Assembly: GCA_027486415.1 (NCBI GenBank)
Contig: JAIXPC010000007.1
Coordinates: forward strand, 1 to 35,796
DNA: 35,796 nucleotides
Direction of reading: 5' to 3'
From: Sphingomonadales bacterium
GTDB taxonomy: Bacteria; Pseudomonadota; Alphaproteobacteria; Sphingomonadales; Sphingomonadaceae
The notes beneath the pieces were generated by a model, which was not told the origin of the DNA, did not search any database, and saw only the letters and a list, made by a program, of their open reading frames with translations. Numbering within the stretch: position 1 is the stretch's first letter; each line of letters starts with the position of its first letter. Below are positions 9,322 to 17,960 of this stretch, one piece after another. The position numbers and the translations under genes were made by a program.

Positions 9322-11487
9322 TCAGCCGCGCCAGCCGATTGACACGAAGACGTTGCGCGGCAGGCCGGGATCAAAGCCGCCGCCGCCGCCGGGCCTCACC
9401 CGGGCGGCGTAGCGTTCGTCGAGGATGTTGTTGATGCCGGCGCCCACCGTCAGGCCGCGGCCGATCGGCAACTCGACGGACGCATCGACCACCGTGTAGC
9501 CGGGCAGGAAAAAGTCCCGCACATTGTTGTCGCTGCCCTGCTGGTCGCCAACAGACGTCAGCGTGAGCGCCGCGCGGCTGCCGCTCTTGCCGATGTGGGC
9601 GAGGCTGGCACGCAGCAGGTGGCCGGGCGCGTATTGCGGCGTGAAACCGGCGGCCGCTCCGCGCGTGAAGGTGGCATCGAGCAGTTGCAGATTGGCCGAG
9701 AGCCGCAGCGTGTCGGCGGCCTTGCCGATGCCATCGGGGCCGAGCAGATCCAGCCGCACGGCAAGATCGACGCCCTGATTGCGCATCGAACCGACATTCT
9801 GCCGGCGCGCACCGCCGGTACCCACGGCACCAAACGCGCCGCTGGCCGGCAATGGGCCGGCGAGGAAGCCGACCTGGTCCTCGAACGTCACCCGGAACAG
9901 GCTGGCATCCAGCCGCAACGGCGGCGCGGGCCGGGCCTGCACACCCGCTTCCAGCGTGACGGCATAGGATGCCTCGAACGTGCCGGCGGCATCGACGCCG
10001 GCCTGGAAGGTGACCCCGTCGTTGTAGAGCAGGGGCTTGAAACCGCGGCTGGCGTTGGCGACGAAGCGCAGATCAGGCGCGGCATCCCAGGTGATGCCAA
10101 GGCCCCACAGCGCGATGGTGTCGATGTTGCGGCGGTTGCCCAGCCCGCCGTTGGGGCCACCGGGCGGGCCACCGGTGGCGCTGCCCAGGCCCAGATCAAG
10201 GCTTTCGCTCACCCGCTGGCGCAGGCGCTCAAGGCGGAATCCGGGCACGATCTGCACATCGCCCAGCCCCAGTTTCACTTCGCCGAACAGGGCGGCGGCA
10301 TCGCCCGACCGCGCCACCCGTGCCACCGGGCCGGCGAGGCCGACGACGTCAGCGTTGCTGTTGCCCTTGTCGACGGTGACCGGCGCGTTCGAGGTGTGGC
10401 CCAGCGCCCCGATGGTCAACGTGTGCTGGCCCTGCCCACCGAAATCGCGGCGCACCCGCACATCGATGCCGGCGGTATCGAAAGCCTGCAGCTGGCGAAC
10501 CAGCACATTGGCATCGGGCGTCAGCTGGCCAAAGCTGCCACCGGCCTGCCGCCAGCTTTCGCGTTCGAACCGGCTGTAGAACAGGCGCGCGGTGAGCTGG
10601 GTGGCGTCATCGAGCCGCCAGTCCACGGCCAGCGACGGGGCCAGCCGCTCGATGCGAACACGATCGCGCGGAGTCGATCCGTCCCGCCGGTCGGCGGCCA
10701 TGCGGGCCAGCGACAGGCCGCCCGGCTCGCCAAAGCGGCCGCGATAATGATCCAGCGCGAGCGTGACGGTCACATCGTCGCCCAGCACATGACCGCGCAG
10801 CCGGCTGGTGATCTGGTCATTGTCGCTGTTCACCCGGCGCGGGCCATCGCCGGCGGCATATTGCACATAGGCATCGGCCGCCAGCCGGCCATCCGACACC
10901 GCGACACTGGCCAGCCCGCCACGCGCATTCCAGCTGCCGATGCTGGCGCGTGCCTGGCCTTCCACGCCGGCCTCCCGCCGGGGCCCGCGCAGCACATAGT
11001 TGATCGCCCCGCCCGGCTGCGGCCCATAGAGCAGGCCCGACGCGCCGCGGATGAACTCGACCCGCTCGACCAGTTCCAGCGGCGGGATGAAATAGGCGGC
11101 CGGATAACTGTACATGTCGGGCACCGCCGGCACGGCATCCTGCAGGGTGAGCAGGTTCCAGCTCTCGTGCGGTTCGCCCAGCCCGCGATAGGACAGCGAC
11201 GCCCACGAGCCGTTGGAGACTTCCGACACGAGGAGGCCGGGGATATCGGCCAGCGCGACGCGCAGGTTGCGGTTTTGCACCGGCGGCAGATCGGTGAGCA
11301 GCGCGACATCGCCCAGTTTGCCGGCAAAGATCAGCGTGCCCGACAGGTCGGGCAGCGCATCGCGGTCCTTGTGGGCCGTGACAATGATGGTGGCGGCATC
11401 GCTGGCCTGATCCGCCGTTTCAGCCAGCGCGGGGGCGGCGAGCGCGAGCGCGGCAAGGGCAGTTTTGGCGAGCAATTTGGCGGGCAT
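9322..11487 (-). CDS. TonB-dependent outer-membrane receptor, FecA-like
   Basis: A 721-residue TonB-dependent receptor. It has a signal peptide ending in APALA (about residue 21), a TonB-box-like segment ATIIVTA shortly after, and a plug domain with IPGLLVSEVSNGSWASLSYRG and VERVEFIRGASGLLYGPQPG. A long beta-barrel follows, with the late motif VDASVELPIGRGLTVGAGINN. It imports a chelated nutrient with energy from TonB-ExbB-ExbD. The plug most resembles ferric-siderophore or ferric-citrate receptors, so iron is the likeliest substrate, but this is inference. The ATG at 11487 starts the signal peptide; earlier in-frame codons look like leader DNA. The last residue is Gly rather than the usual aromatic one. 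A Fur-like palindrome lies 42 nt upstream. Confidence 0.9.
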   Translation of the reverse strand: MPAKLLAKTALAALALAAPALAETADQASDAATIIVTAHKDRDALPDLSGTLIFAGKLGDVALLTDLPPVQNRNLRVALADIPGLLVSEVSNGSWASLSYRGLGEPHESWNLLTLQDAVPAVPDMYSYPAAYFIPPLELVERVEFIRGASGLLYGPQPGGAINYVLRGPRREAGVEGQARASIGSWNARGGLASVAVSDGRLAADAYVQYAAGDGPRRVNSDNDQITSRLRGHVLGDDVTVTLALDHYRGRFGEPGGLSLARMAADRRDGSTPRDRVRIERLAPSLAVDWRLDDATQLTARLFYSRFERESWRQAGGSFGQLTPDANVLVRQLQAFDTAGIDVRVRRDFGGQGQHTLTIGALGHTSNAPVTVDKGNSNADVVGLAGPVARVARSGDAAALFGEVKLGLGDVQIVPGFRLERLRQRVSESLDLGLGSATGGPPGGPNGGLGNRRNIDTIALWGLGITWDAAPDLRFVANASRGFKPLLYNDGVTFQAGVDAAGTFEASYAVTLEAGVQARPAPPLRLDASLFRVTFEDQVGFLAGPLPASGAFGAVGTGGARRQNVGSMRNQGVDLAVRLDLLGPDGIGKAADTLRLSANLQLLDATFTRGAAAGFTPQYAPGHLLRASLAHIGKSGSRAALTLTSVGDQQGSDNNVRDFFLPGYTVVDASVELPIGRGLTVGAGINNILDERYAARVRPGGGGGFDPGLPRNVFVSIGWRG

Positions 11488-11528
11488 TGACGGCTCCGGT
11501 TGAACGTTACCGGGGCGTAATATTGATA

Positions 11529-11545
11529 TTGCGAATGGTTTGCAA
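11529..11545 (-). promoter_or_regulatory. Candidate Fur-type operator upstream of the TonB receptor
   Basis: The 17-bp sequence reads TTGCAAACCATTCGCAA on the gene strand, an inverted repeat with 6 of 8 half-site positions matching. Alphaproteobacterial Fur sites are often of the form TGCAA...ATTCGCA. It lies 42 nt before the start codon, in a short AT-rich patch that stands out in GC-rich DNA. Iron control is inferred. Confidence 0.45.
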
Positions 11546-11658
11546 TAGCGTTTCGAGATGTGCGTCAGCGGGTCAGCCATCTTTGGCAACCGTGGTCGGC
11601 CGTTTCGTGAAATTGGTCAGCCGCGACAGGGCAGCGGTCAGCGCGCTGTCACCGCGTG

Positions 11659-12729
11659 TCAGCGTTTCGGCTTGTCGCCGCCCCTCGCTCGCCGCTCACC
11701 GCGCCGGTTGCCGCTGGTCGCGCTCGACAGGCGGCGCTTCTTCAGGGGCGGTGGCGGCGGCTCGACCATCTCGACCTCGCCCAGCGACAGGTCAAAGCCC
11801 AAAAGGCCAAAGCTTTCCGACATATGCGGCGGCAGATCGGCACGGATATCGAGCGTGCCGCCATCGGGCAGGCCGATCACCAGCCGCCGGCTGTGCAGGT
11901 GCATCTTGCGGCTGATCCCCCCGGTGAGGAAAGCATCCTTGCCGCCATATTTGCCATCCCCCACCAGCGGGTGGCCAATGGCCGCCGCATGCACGCGGAT
12001 CTGGTGCGTCCGGCCTGTAAGTGGTTGAAATTCCACCCATGCCGCCCGACCCGCCGCGCGGTCGATCACCCGATACCGCGTCTTCGCCTTCTGGCCATTG
12101 TCGGGATCGACATGCATCTTCTCACCGCCGGTGCCAGGCTGCTTGGCGATGGCGGCATCGATGGTGCCAGCGGCGATCTTCGGCACGCCCACCGTCAGCG
12201 CCCAATAGGTCTTGCGCGCATCCCGTCCGGCGAACTCCTTGGAAAAAAAGGCCGCTGCCCGTGCCGTGCGCGCCAGCAGCAGCACGCCAGAGGTGTCCTT
12301 GTCCAACCTGTGCACCAGCCGCGGCCGCGACGGCGCCTCATACTGCAGAGCATCCAGCAGCGCATCGACGCTGGTCGTCTGCTTGGTGCCGCCCTGGGTG
12401 GCGAGGCCCGGCGGCTTGTTGATCACGATGGCATGCGCATCCTTGTGCAGCACCAGGCCGCGCATGAATGCGATCTCCTCGTCGCTCAGCGGCTCGCGCA
12501 CCTTCTCGACCGGGCGCGACATTGGCGCAACAGGCAATTCTTCTGGCCACACAAGCACTTGGCCCGCCTGAATACGATCCCCCGGTCCGGCCTTGGCGCC
12601 ATCCAGCCGCACTGCCCCGGTCTTTGACCAGCGCGACACGATGTTGAAGCTGATGTCCTTGGTGTGGCGCTGGAACCAGCGATCAAGGCGGATGCCGTCG
12701 TCGTCTTCGGCAATGGTCGCAGTCGGCAT
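11659..12729 (-). CDS. RluA/RluC-family 23S rRNA pseudouridine synthase
   Basis: A 356-residue pseudouridine synthase. An S4-like RNA-binding domain occupies about residues 8-70 (GIRLDRWFQRH...). The catalytic domain follows with the active-site motif HRLDKDTSGVLLLART near residue 140, whose first Asp is the nucleophile, and the late motif GRTHQIRVH. The layout is that of RluC (23S U955/2504/2580), but RluD or another RluA member cannot be excluded, so I give no symbol. The C-terminus carries an unusual Pro/Lys/Arg-rich tail of about 40 residues. The ATG at 12729 shares one base with the crcB stop (TGATG). Confidence 0.9.
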   Translation of the reverse strand: MPTATIAEDDDGIRLDRWFQRHTKDISFNIVSRWSKTGAVRLDGAKAGPGDRIQAGQVLVWPEELPVAPMSRPVEKVREPLSDEEIAFMRGLVLHKDAHAIVINKPPGLATQGGTKQTTSVDALLDALQYEAPSRPRLVHRLDKDTSGVLLLARTARAAAFFSKEFAGRDARKTYWALTVGVPKIAAGTIDAAIAKQPGTGGEKMHVDPDNGQKAKTRYRVIDRAAGRAAWVEFQPLTGRTHQIRVHAAAIGHPLVGDGKYGGKDAFLTGGISRKMHLHSRRLVIGLPDGGTLDIRADLPPHMSESFGLLGFDLSLGEVEMVEPPPPPLKKRRLSSATSGNRRGERRARGGDKPKR

Positions 12730-13118
12730 CAGGCAAGGCTCCGCATCACCCAAACGCCGGCCAGCACTGCCAGCACACTGCCGGCCACGCTGGACATGGC
12801 ATACGCCGCTGCCAGCGCCACTTCGGCGCGGGTGATCATGTTGTAGACTTCAAGGCTGAACGCCGAAAAGGTGGTGAACCCGCCAAGCACCCCGACGCCC
12901 AGCAGCAGGCGCAGTTCTTCGCCGCCGTCGCCATAGCGGGCCAGCCAGCCGGCGAGCAGCCCCATCAGAAAGCCGCCGACGATGTTGACGATGAAGGTGC
13001 CCGACGGGAAACCCGGCCCTGTCAATGTGATAGCCCAGCGACCGACGCCATAGCGCAGCACCGTGCCAAGCGCGCCGCCAACGGCGACGAGCAACAAAGA
13101 GGGCAGGGAGGGGTTCAT
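12729..13118 (-). CDS. crcB: Fluoride ion channel CrcB/Fluc
   Basis: A 129-residue membrane protein with four predicted helices, which exports fluoride as a dual-topology dimer. Family motifs are clear: GGALGTVLRYGVGRW near the N-terminus, GTFIVNIVGGFLMG in helix 2 and GGFTTFSAFSLE in helix 3, including the Phe residues that line the pore. The ATG at 13118 follows a G-rich Shine-Dalgarno; the longer frame upstream overlaps the previous intergenic DNA. It sits in the rarA-DUF429-crcB-pseudouridine synthase set and overlaps the next gene by one base. I see no fluoride riboswitch in the 46-nt leader. Confidence 0.95.
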   Translation of the reverse strand: MNPSLPSLLLVAVGGALGTVLRYGVGRWAITLTGPGFPSGTFIVNIVGGFLMGLLAGWLARYGDGGEELRLLLGVGVLGGFTTFSAFSLEVYNMITRAEVALAAAYAMSSVAGSVLAVLAGVWVMRSLA

Positions 13119-13164
13119 CCCCACCCCCTTAGCGGGATTGCGGCGGCAAAGCCAATGATGGCGG

Positions 13165-13980
13165 TCAGACGACGCCGAACGTCCAGCCTTCGGTGACGGC
13201 AATCGCGGGCGTCAGGGCTGCAGGCAGCCACCAGTGCGATTGGTGTGCGATGGCCCGCAGGCCGGCCGAGGTGATCAGCGCATCGCCGACATGATCGGGA
13301 AACTGCTCTGGAAAGGCGTGTGGCATCGGCTGGCTGCCGTGGCTGGCGAGGGCGCGGTTGAGGCTCTCCACATCGCGCAGCTTGCCACGAAATCCGCCAA
13401 GCCGTGCAAAGGCTTGGGCGTAGATTTCAAGGATGACCGGGCCGTGTTCGGGCAGCGGATCGAACGGCCAGACCGGCCATTGCAGCCGGTGCAGCAACCG
13501 CATTGCCGTCAGCGTCGCCTTGCCGACTTGCGACGCGCCCAGCAGCACGAAATTGGACGTCGGCACGCCAAGGCCGCGCTGCCGATATACCTCCTCCGTC
13601 ACCCGCAAATGCGCTCGCAAATGGCGCGGGCCATCGGCGGCACCCAGCCAGAACGCATCACGCCGGTGCATGATGAACGCGTGGCCGCCCAGATCCTCAT
13701 CGCCAGCGCACACCGCGTCGATTTCGGCCCACAGCTCCCGCGCCGGGCCGGTGAACGGTGGCACCGCGGCAAAGCCGAAGCCGGCATCCATGCCGACCAG
13801 CACATCGCCCGTGAGCGCACCGATCCAGTCAAGCGCGGCGGCGCGGGACCAGTCGCCACCGGCTGGCAGCACCAGCTGCGGGGCGCAGTCACCCGCCTCG
13901 CACACGGCAATCTGGATGGACTTGTGATGAGAACCCCTGGCTCCTGACCAGTCGATCCCCACGAAACGGCGGAACCTCAT
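13165..13980 (-). CDS. DUF429-like protein with predicted RNase H-like fold
   Basis: A 271-residue protein that opens with FVGIDWSGARGS, the first strand and acidic residue of an RNase H-like fold as in DUF429 proteins. A further GDVLVGMDAGFGF motif (about residues 61-73) places a second Asp. A late FPDHVGDALITSAGLRAIA segment resembles the third acidic motif (D-x-x-DA) of the family. A nuclease role is predicted for this fold but not known. Its ATG overlaps the rarA stop by four bases (ATGA), so the two are probably translationally coupled. Confidence 0.65.
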   Translation of the reverse strand: MRFRRFVGIDWSGARGSHHKSIQIAVCEAGDCAPQLVLPAGGDWSRAAALDWIGALTGDVLVGMDAGFGFAAVPPFTGPARELWAEIDAVCAGDEDLGGHAFIMHRRDAFWLGAADGPRHLRAHLRVTEEVYRQRGLGVPTSNFVLLGASQVGKATLTAMRLLHRLQWPVWPFDPLPEHGPVILEIYAQAFARLGGFRGKLRDVESLNRALASHGSQPMPHAFPEQFPDHVGDALITSAGLRAIAHQSHWWLPAALTPAIAVTEGWTFGVV

Positions 13981-15272
13981 TGGCCCTTGAGCGCCGCCCG
14001 CCGCCGCGCCCATTCCGCCAGCCGCTCGGCAATGCGCGCCTCGGTCCCGCGCGGGCTGGGCGTGTAGAGTGTCTGCCCGCTCATCCCCTCCGGCCAGTAA
14101 TCCTGCCCGGAAAAGCCATCGGGCGCGTCGTGATCATAGGCGTAACCCTTGCCATAGCCGATGTCCTTCATCAGCCGGGTTGGCGCGTTCAATATGTGCG
14201 GCGGTGGGGTGAGCGAGCCCGTGCTTTGCGCGAGCTTTTTTGCTGCCTTTTCCGCCTTGTAGGCCGAATTCGATTTGGGCGCTGTTGCAAGATACAGGCA
14301 GGCGTGAACGATGGCGAGTTCGCCTTCCGGGCTGCCCAGAAAGTCATAGGCGTCCTTGGCGTCAAGGCAGACGCGCAGCGCGTTGCTGTCGGCCAGACCG
14401 ACATCCTCGCTGGCAAAGCGCACCAGCCGTCGCAGCAGGTAAAGTGGTTCCTCGCCTGCCACCAGCATCCGCGCCAACCAATAGAGCGCAGCATCGGGAT
14501 CAGAACCGCGCAGGGATTTGTGGAGTGCGGAAATCAGCCCGTAATGGCCCTCGCGATCCTTGTCATACACCGGCATCCGACGGTGCAGGAAGGCGGCGAG
14601 ATCGCCGGGCGCCAACGGTTCGGGCGCATCAAGAGCCAGCAGGCTTTCGGCCTGGCCGAGCAGGAAACGGCCATCACCATCAGCCGACGCAATCAACGCG
14701 GCGCGGGCGTCGTCCGTCACCGGCAGGGCCCGACCGACATGGGCTTCGGCGCGGGCGAGCAGATCGGCCAGCGCCACTTCGTCGAGCCGCCGCACGATCA
14801 GCACACGGGCACGCGACAAGATCGCGGCATTCAGTTCGAAACTGGGATTTTCGGTGGTGGCGCCGACCAGCGTGATCGTCCCGTCCTCCATCGGACCGAG
14901 GAACCCATCCTGCTGGGCGCGATTGAAGCGGTGGATTTCATCGACAAACAACAGGGTGCGTCCGCCAGCGGCGCGGGCATCGGCAAACAGCTTCTTCAGA
15001 TCGGCAACACCGGCGAACACCGCGGAAATGGCGACGAACCGCATTTGGCAGGCGTCGGCCAGCAAGCGGGCAATGGTGGTCTTGCCGGTGCCGGGCGGCC
15101 CCCACAGGATCAGGCTGGACAGGCTGCCACTGGCGATCATGCGGGTGATGGCACCGTCCCGTCCGGTCAGGTGATCCTGGCCGACGACATCCGTCAGCGT
15201 CGCCGGCCGCAGCTGTTCGGCAAGCGGGACAGCGGAAGGTGCCGCGGCATCGGTGGCGAACAGATCTGCCAT
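13977..15272 (-). CDS. rarA: Replication-associated recombination protein A (RarA/MgsA), AAA+ ATPase
   Basis: A 431-residue AAA+ ATPase of the clamp-loader clade that acts at stalled replication forks. The Walker A motif GPPGTGKTT is at residues 58-66, Walker B FVDEIHRFN near 109-117, sensor 1 ATTENPSFELN after it, and the MgsA C-terminal tetramerisation domain (EGHYGLISALHKSLRGSD, PPHILNAPTRLMK) follows. Length is close to the 447 residues of E. coli RarA. The ATG at 15272 (MADLFATD) is chosen over a GTG eight codons earlier; neither has a strong Shine-Dalgarno. It is the first gene of a four-gene overlapping set. Confidence 0.95.
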   Translation of the reverse strand: MADLFATDAAAPSAVPLAEQLRPATLTDVVGQDHLTGRDGAITRMIASGSLSSLILWGPPGTGKTTIARLLADACQMRFVAISAVFAGVADLKKLFADARAAGGRTLLFVDEIHRFNRAQQDGFLGPMEDGTITLVGATTENPSFELNAAILSRARVLIVRRLDEVALADLLARAEAHVGRALPVTDDARAALIASADGDGRFLLGQAESLLALDAPEPLAPGDLAAFLHRRMPVYDKDREGHYGLISALHKSLRGSDPDAALYWLARMLVAGEEPLYLLRRLVRFASEDVGLADSNALRVCLDAKDAYDFLGSPEGELAIVHACLYLATAPKSNSAYKAEKAAKKLAQSTGSLTPPPHILNAPTRLMKDIGYGKGYAYDHDAPDGFSGQDYWPEGMSGQTLYTPSPRGTEARIAERLAEWARRRAALKGQ

Positions 15273-15313
15273 GCCAGGCAGCCAAGCCGGAATCACGCGG
15301 CTTTCGCAAGGGG

Positions 15314-16081
15314 TCAGAATGTCTTGCCGATTTCGATGATGACGCCATCCCCGCTGCGGCCACGCTTGTTGCTGAACTTGTAGCCGAGGATGACGACCCA
15401 GCCGTCATCATTGTGCCAATTCACCCCCGGCACGAAATCGCCGAACTCGTGCGTTCCCGAAAACCATTCGGCGACGATCGCAGTTTCACTGATGATCTTG
15501 CCAAGATCACCGCCAATGCGGTTGCCGAGCCCGCTCAGCGGCTGTTCGATGCTGGCGATGGCGTGGGTGGTATTCCGCCCGAACAGATTGGCCGGGCCGT
15601 GGCTGACGCCGCCCATCAGGCGCGTGCCCAGACCGGGAATGCGGATGCTGGCCTGGCCATAGCTCCACAGGCCCACACGGCCATCACGCAGGTTGAGCGG
15701 CAGCATCTGGCCGGCACCCAGCTTGATCTCCCATTTTGGCAACTGTCGTTGCAGCACGGGTTGGGCCGTCTTCCAGCCCAGCGCAACCGCCTGGTTCGCC
15801 TTCACGGGCGTGCCGATGTTATAGGTGGTCAGCGCCAGTTCAAAACGTTCGGTCACGCCGTAGGTGAAGAAATTGGTGGTGAGCCAATAGCGGCCTTCCC
15901 CCCAGCTTCGCACCTGGCTTTCGTGAAGATAGAAAAATCTGCCGTCCTTTGTCTGTTCGACGGACGGAACGTTGACGATGGTCTGCTGGGCACGCACACC
16001 ACTGGCCAAGCATAGTGTTGCAAGCAGGAACAGCAACATCGCGGCCGGCCAGCGCCGGCCCCGTCCCAGGGCACCCGACAT
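15314..16081 (-). CDS. Probable outer-membrane beta-barrel protein, function unknown
   Basis: A 255-residue protein that I do not recognise as a named family. It starts with a basic N-region and signal peptide ending in SGVRA-QQT (about residue 31). The mature part has alternating hydrophobic and aromatic strands (RYWLTTNFFTYGVTERFELALTTYNIG, Gly-rich turns such as TRLMGGVSHG) and ends in IIEIGKTF, with the terminal Phe typical of proteins assembled by BamA. The ATG at 16081 gives a normal signal peptide. A perfect TTGACA element and a long palindrome lie upstream, so it probably has its own regulated promoter. Outer-membrane location is inferred. Confidence 0.65.
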   Translation of the reverse strand: MSGALGRGRRWPAAMLLFLLATLCLASGVRAQQTIVNVPSVEQTKDGRFFYLHESQVRSWGEGRYWLTTNFFTYGVTERFELALTTYNIGTPVKANQAVALGWKTAQPVLQRQLPKWEIKLGAGQMLPLNLRDGRVGLWSYGQASIRIPGLGTRLMGGVSHGPANLFGRNTTHAIASIEQPLSGLGNRIGGDLGKIISETAIVAEWFSGTHEFGDFVPGVNWHNDDGWVVILGYKFSNKRGRSGDGVIIEIGKTF

Positions 16082-16113
16082 GATCGCTCCATCGCACGCG
16101 GGCGCCCCCGCCC

Positions 16114-16162
16114 CGCACAACATTACAGAACTGCAATGTTGTGCGACCTGGCGCGATGTCAA
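16114..16162 (-). promoter_or_regulatory. Promoter overlapped by a 32-bp palindrome, upstream of the outer-membrane protein gene
   Basis: On the minus strand a perfect -35 TTGACA occupies 16162-16157. A palindrome spans 16114-16145: 11-bp arms (CGCACAACATT / AATGTTGTGCG) around a centre that pairs at three of four further positions. The -10 position, 16-17 nt after TTGACA, falls inside the palindrome (AACATT). A dyad over the -10 region is the usual place for a repressor operator. There is no T-run, so it is not an intrinsic terminator. The regulator is unknown. Confidence 0.55.
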
Positions 16163-16177
16163 GGCCTGCCGGTCAGA

Positions 16178-16456
16178 TCAGCTCTTGTACCAGGCCTCGA
16201 CGGTGCCGGTCAGCTTGATGGTCAGCGGGTTGCCCTTGCGATCGAGGCTCTTGCCGGCGGCGACTCTGATCCAGCCTTCCGACAGGCAATATTCCTCGAC
16301 ATTGTTGCGCTCGACACCGTTGAAACGGATGCCGACCCCGCGGCGCAGCAGCTCCCAATCATGATACTCGCTGCGCGGATTGACCGACAGCCGATCGGGC
16401 GGCGTATCGGTGATGGCGGGCGCAGCGGTTTCGGGTGTTTCGGGCGTGTCGGTCAT
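16178..16456 (-). CDS. DUF3297 family protein
   Basis: A 92-residue conserved protein. After a Thr/Pro-rich N-terminus (MTDTPETPETAAPAITDT) comes the DUF3297 core: PPDRLSVNPRSEYHDWELL, VGIRFNGVERNNVEEYC and DRKGNPLTIKLTGTVEAW. The family is widespread in alpha- and gammaproteobacteria as a small soluble protein and its function is unknown. It begins shortly after the rplI terminator and precedes the probable outer-membrane protein gene. The ATG at 16456 is chosen because the residues before it come from the terminator region. Confidence 0.88.
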   Translation of the reverse strand: MTDTPETPETAAPAITDTPPDRLSVNPRSEYHDWELLRRGVGIRFNGVERNNVEEYCLSEGWIRVAAGKSLDRKGNPLTIKLTGTVEAWYKS

Positions 16457-16492
16457 GGCAGTTCCATAGGGTGATGCAGCGGTGCGGGCAAG

Positions 16493-16523
16493 AAAAAGGG
16501 GCCGCACCCGATGGTGCGACCCC
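16493..16523 (-). terminator. Intrinsic terminator after rplI
   Basis: On the minus strand GGGGTCGCACC (16523-16513) pairs with GGTGCGGCCCC (16508-16498), 11 pairs including one G-U, with a four-base loop and TTTTT immediately after (16497-16493). It ends the rpsF-rpsR-rplI unit. Confidence 0.9.
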
Positions 16524-16550
16524 CTTGTTCCGGGCCTTCGCCAGACAGGC

Positions 16551-17126
16551 TCAGGCTTCTTCTTCGTCGCTCGGCAGGGTGCCGGGTTCGGCGTTCGGAT
16601 CGAAGGCTTCGGTAAAGCCGGCTTCCTCACGCTCGGCCGTGGCAGCAATGTCCACGCCCTGCGCCTGCAGTTCGGCCTCTTCCGGCGAACGGGCGATGTT
16701 GACCTTGACCAGCACCACGACTTCCGGGTGCAGCGCGACCTTCACGTCGTGCACGCCCAGGGTCTTGATCGGCTTGTCCAGCACGATCTGGTTCTTGTGG
16801 ACCTTGTGGCCACCATTGGTCAGCGCTTCGGCGAGATCGCGCGCGGCGACCGAACCATAGAGCTGGCCGGTGCCCGAGGCGGCGCGGATCATGACGACGC
16901 TGGCGCCTTCGATGTCACGCGATTCGGCGCGGGCGATGTCGCGACGCTTGGCGTTGTCGGCCTCGATGCGGGCGCGATCGGCTTCGAACCGGGCCTTGTT
17001 GGCTTCGGTGGCGCGAAGGGCCTTGCCGCGCGGCAGCAGGAAGTTGCGGGCAAAGCCCGGCTTCACATTGACGACGTCGCCAATGGTGCCAAGCTTTTCA
17101 ACGCGTTCGAGCAGGATGACGTGCAT
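16551..17126 (-). CDS. rplI: 50S ribosomal protein L9
   Basis: A 191-residue L9, which binds 23S rRNA domain V at the base of the L1 stalk. The N-terminal domain [19 protein letters not shown] and the signature [15 protein letters not shown] are intact, followed by the long connecting helix and the C-terminal domain. It is about 40 residues longer than E. coli L9 because of an acidic C-terminal extension ending in SDEEEA. Such tails are common in alphaproteobacterial L9. It is the last gene of rpsF-rpsR-rplI. Confidence 0.97.
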   Translation of the reverse strand: MHVILLERVEKLGTIGDVVNVKPGFARNFLLPRGKALRATEANKARFEADRARIEADNAKRRDIARAESRDIEGASVVMIRAASGTGQLYGSVAARDLAEALTNGGHKVHKNQIVLDKPIKTLGVHDVKVALHPEVVVLVKVNIARSPEEAELQAQGVDIAATAEREEAGFTEAFDPNAEPGTLPSDEEEA

Positions 17127-17139
17127 GTTACCGTGCTCC

Positions 17140-17364
17140 TCACTTCACCAGGTAGGGCAGCAGGCCCAGGTGGCGGGCGCGCTTGATGGCCTTGGCCAGC
17201 TCACGCTGCTTCTTGCCGGACACGGCGGTGATGCGCGCCGGAACGATCTTGCCACGCTCGGAGACGAAGCCCTGCAGCAGGCGCACGTCCTTGTAATCGA
17301 TGGCGGGAGCATTCGGGCCCGAGAAGGGGCACGACTTGCGGCGACGGAAAAACGGGCGTCCCAT
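17140..17364 (-). CDS. rpsR: 30S ribosomal protein S18
   Basis: A 74-residue S18, which binds the 30S platform as a heterodimer with S6. Family sequence is complete: [40 protein letters not shown] and [17 protein letters not shown]. Only one Cys remains in the N-terminal motif, so it is probably the non-zinc form. It lies 15 nt after rpsF and 13 nt before rplI. Confidence 0.97.
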   Translation of the reverse strand: MGRPFFRRRKSCPFSGPNAPAIDYKDVRLLQGFVSERGKIVPARITAVSGKKQRELAKAIKRARHLGLLPYLVK

Positions 17365-17379
17365 TTCGATGATCCTCCC

Positions 17380-17802
17380 TTAGGCGCGCGGTTCGCGACG
17401 CGGGCGTTCGCCACGCGGAGCACCGTCACGGGCTTCACGGCCACCTTCGCGGCCGCCTTCACGGTCGCCACGCTCGCGGTCACCGCGGCGGGTCATCGCC
17501 GACGGCTCGCTCGACAGGGCATCAACGCGGATGGTCATCGAACGGATGATGTCTTCGTTCAGGCCGACCTGGCGCTCCATTTCGGCCAAGGCGGTCGCCG
17601 GGGCGTCGATGTTGAGCATCACGTAATGGGCCTTGCGGTTCTTGGCGATGCGATAGGCCAGCGTGCGCAGGCCCCAATATTCGCTGTTGGCCACCTTGCC
17701 CTTGCCTTCGGCAAGAACCTTGGTGAAGCCTTCCGTCAGCGCTTCGACCTGAGCAGTCGTCAGGTCTTGCCGCGCGAGGAAGACATGCTCGTAAAACGGC
17801 AT
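17380..17802 (-). CDS. rpsF: 30S ribosomal protein S6
   Basis: A 140-residue S6, partner of S18 on the 30S platform. The start MPFYEHVFLARQDLT and the core segments YWGLRTLAYRIAKNRKAHY and VGLNEDIIRSMTIRVD are typical. The last 35 or so residues are an Arg/Gly/Asp/Glu-rich tail beyond the usual fold. The ATG at 17802 is preferred over one four codons earlier because GGAGAG is 4 nt upstream. It heads the rpsF-rpsR-rplI operon and is divergent from gntK. Confidence 0.96.
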   Translation of the reverse strand: MPFYEHVFLARQDLTTAQVEALTEGFTKVLAEGKGKVANSEYWGLRTLAYRIAKNRKAHYVMLNIDAPATALAEMERQVGLNEDIIRSMTIRVDALSSEPSAMTRRGDRERGDREGGREGGREARDGAPRGERPRREPRA

Positions 17803-17901
17803 ATCACTCTCCATGTGCCGATCGTTGACGGGGCCCCATGCCCACGCCCCTCCGGCTGGCGTCATCCCTGCGCCGGGCAGGCCCGGCACAGCGAAGCGCG
17901 C

Positions 17902-17930
17902 CCTATGCGGCAGCTTTCCCCCGATTGCAA
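17902..17930 (-). promoter_or_regulatory. Possible rpsF promoter
   Basis: TTGCAA (17930-17925), a 17-nt spacer and CATAGG (17907-17902) on the minus strand, about 100 nt upstream of rpsF. The -10 element matches consensus poorly, so this is tentative. Confidence 0.3.
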
Positions 17931-17960
17931 GCGATTCCCCCCTGTGGGACAGTTGCCGGG

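Noticed and set aside
13119-13164. Possible fluoride riboswitch before crcB.
   Set aside because: The 46-nt leader lacks the conserved riboswitch core and is too short; crcB is embedded in an operon.
17803-17960. Possible S6:S18 autoregulatory RNA motif in the rpsF leader.
   Set aside because: Short GC stems can be drawn but I cannot identify the conserved CCG-containing element with confidence; a covariance-model search would decide.
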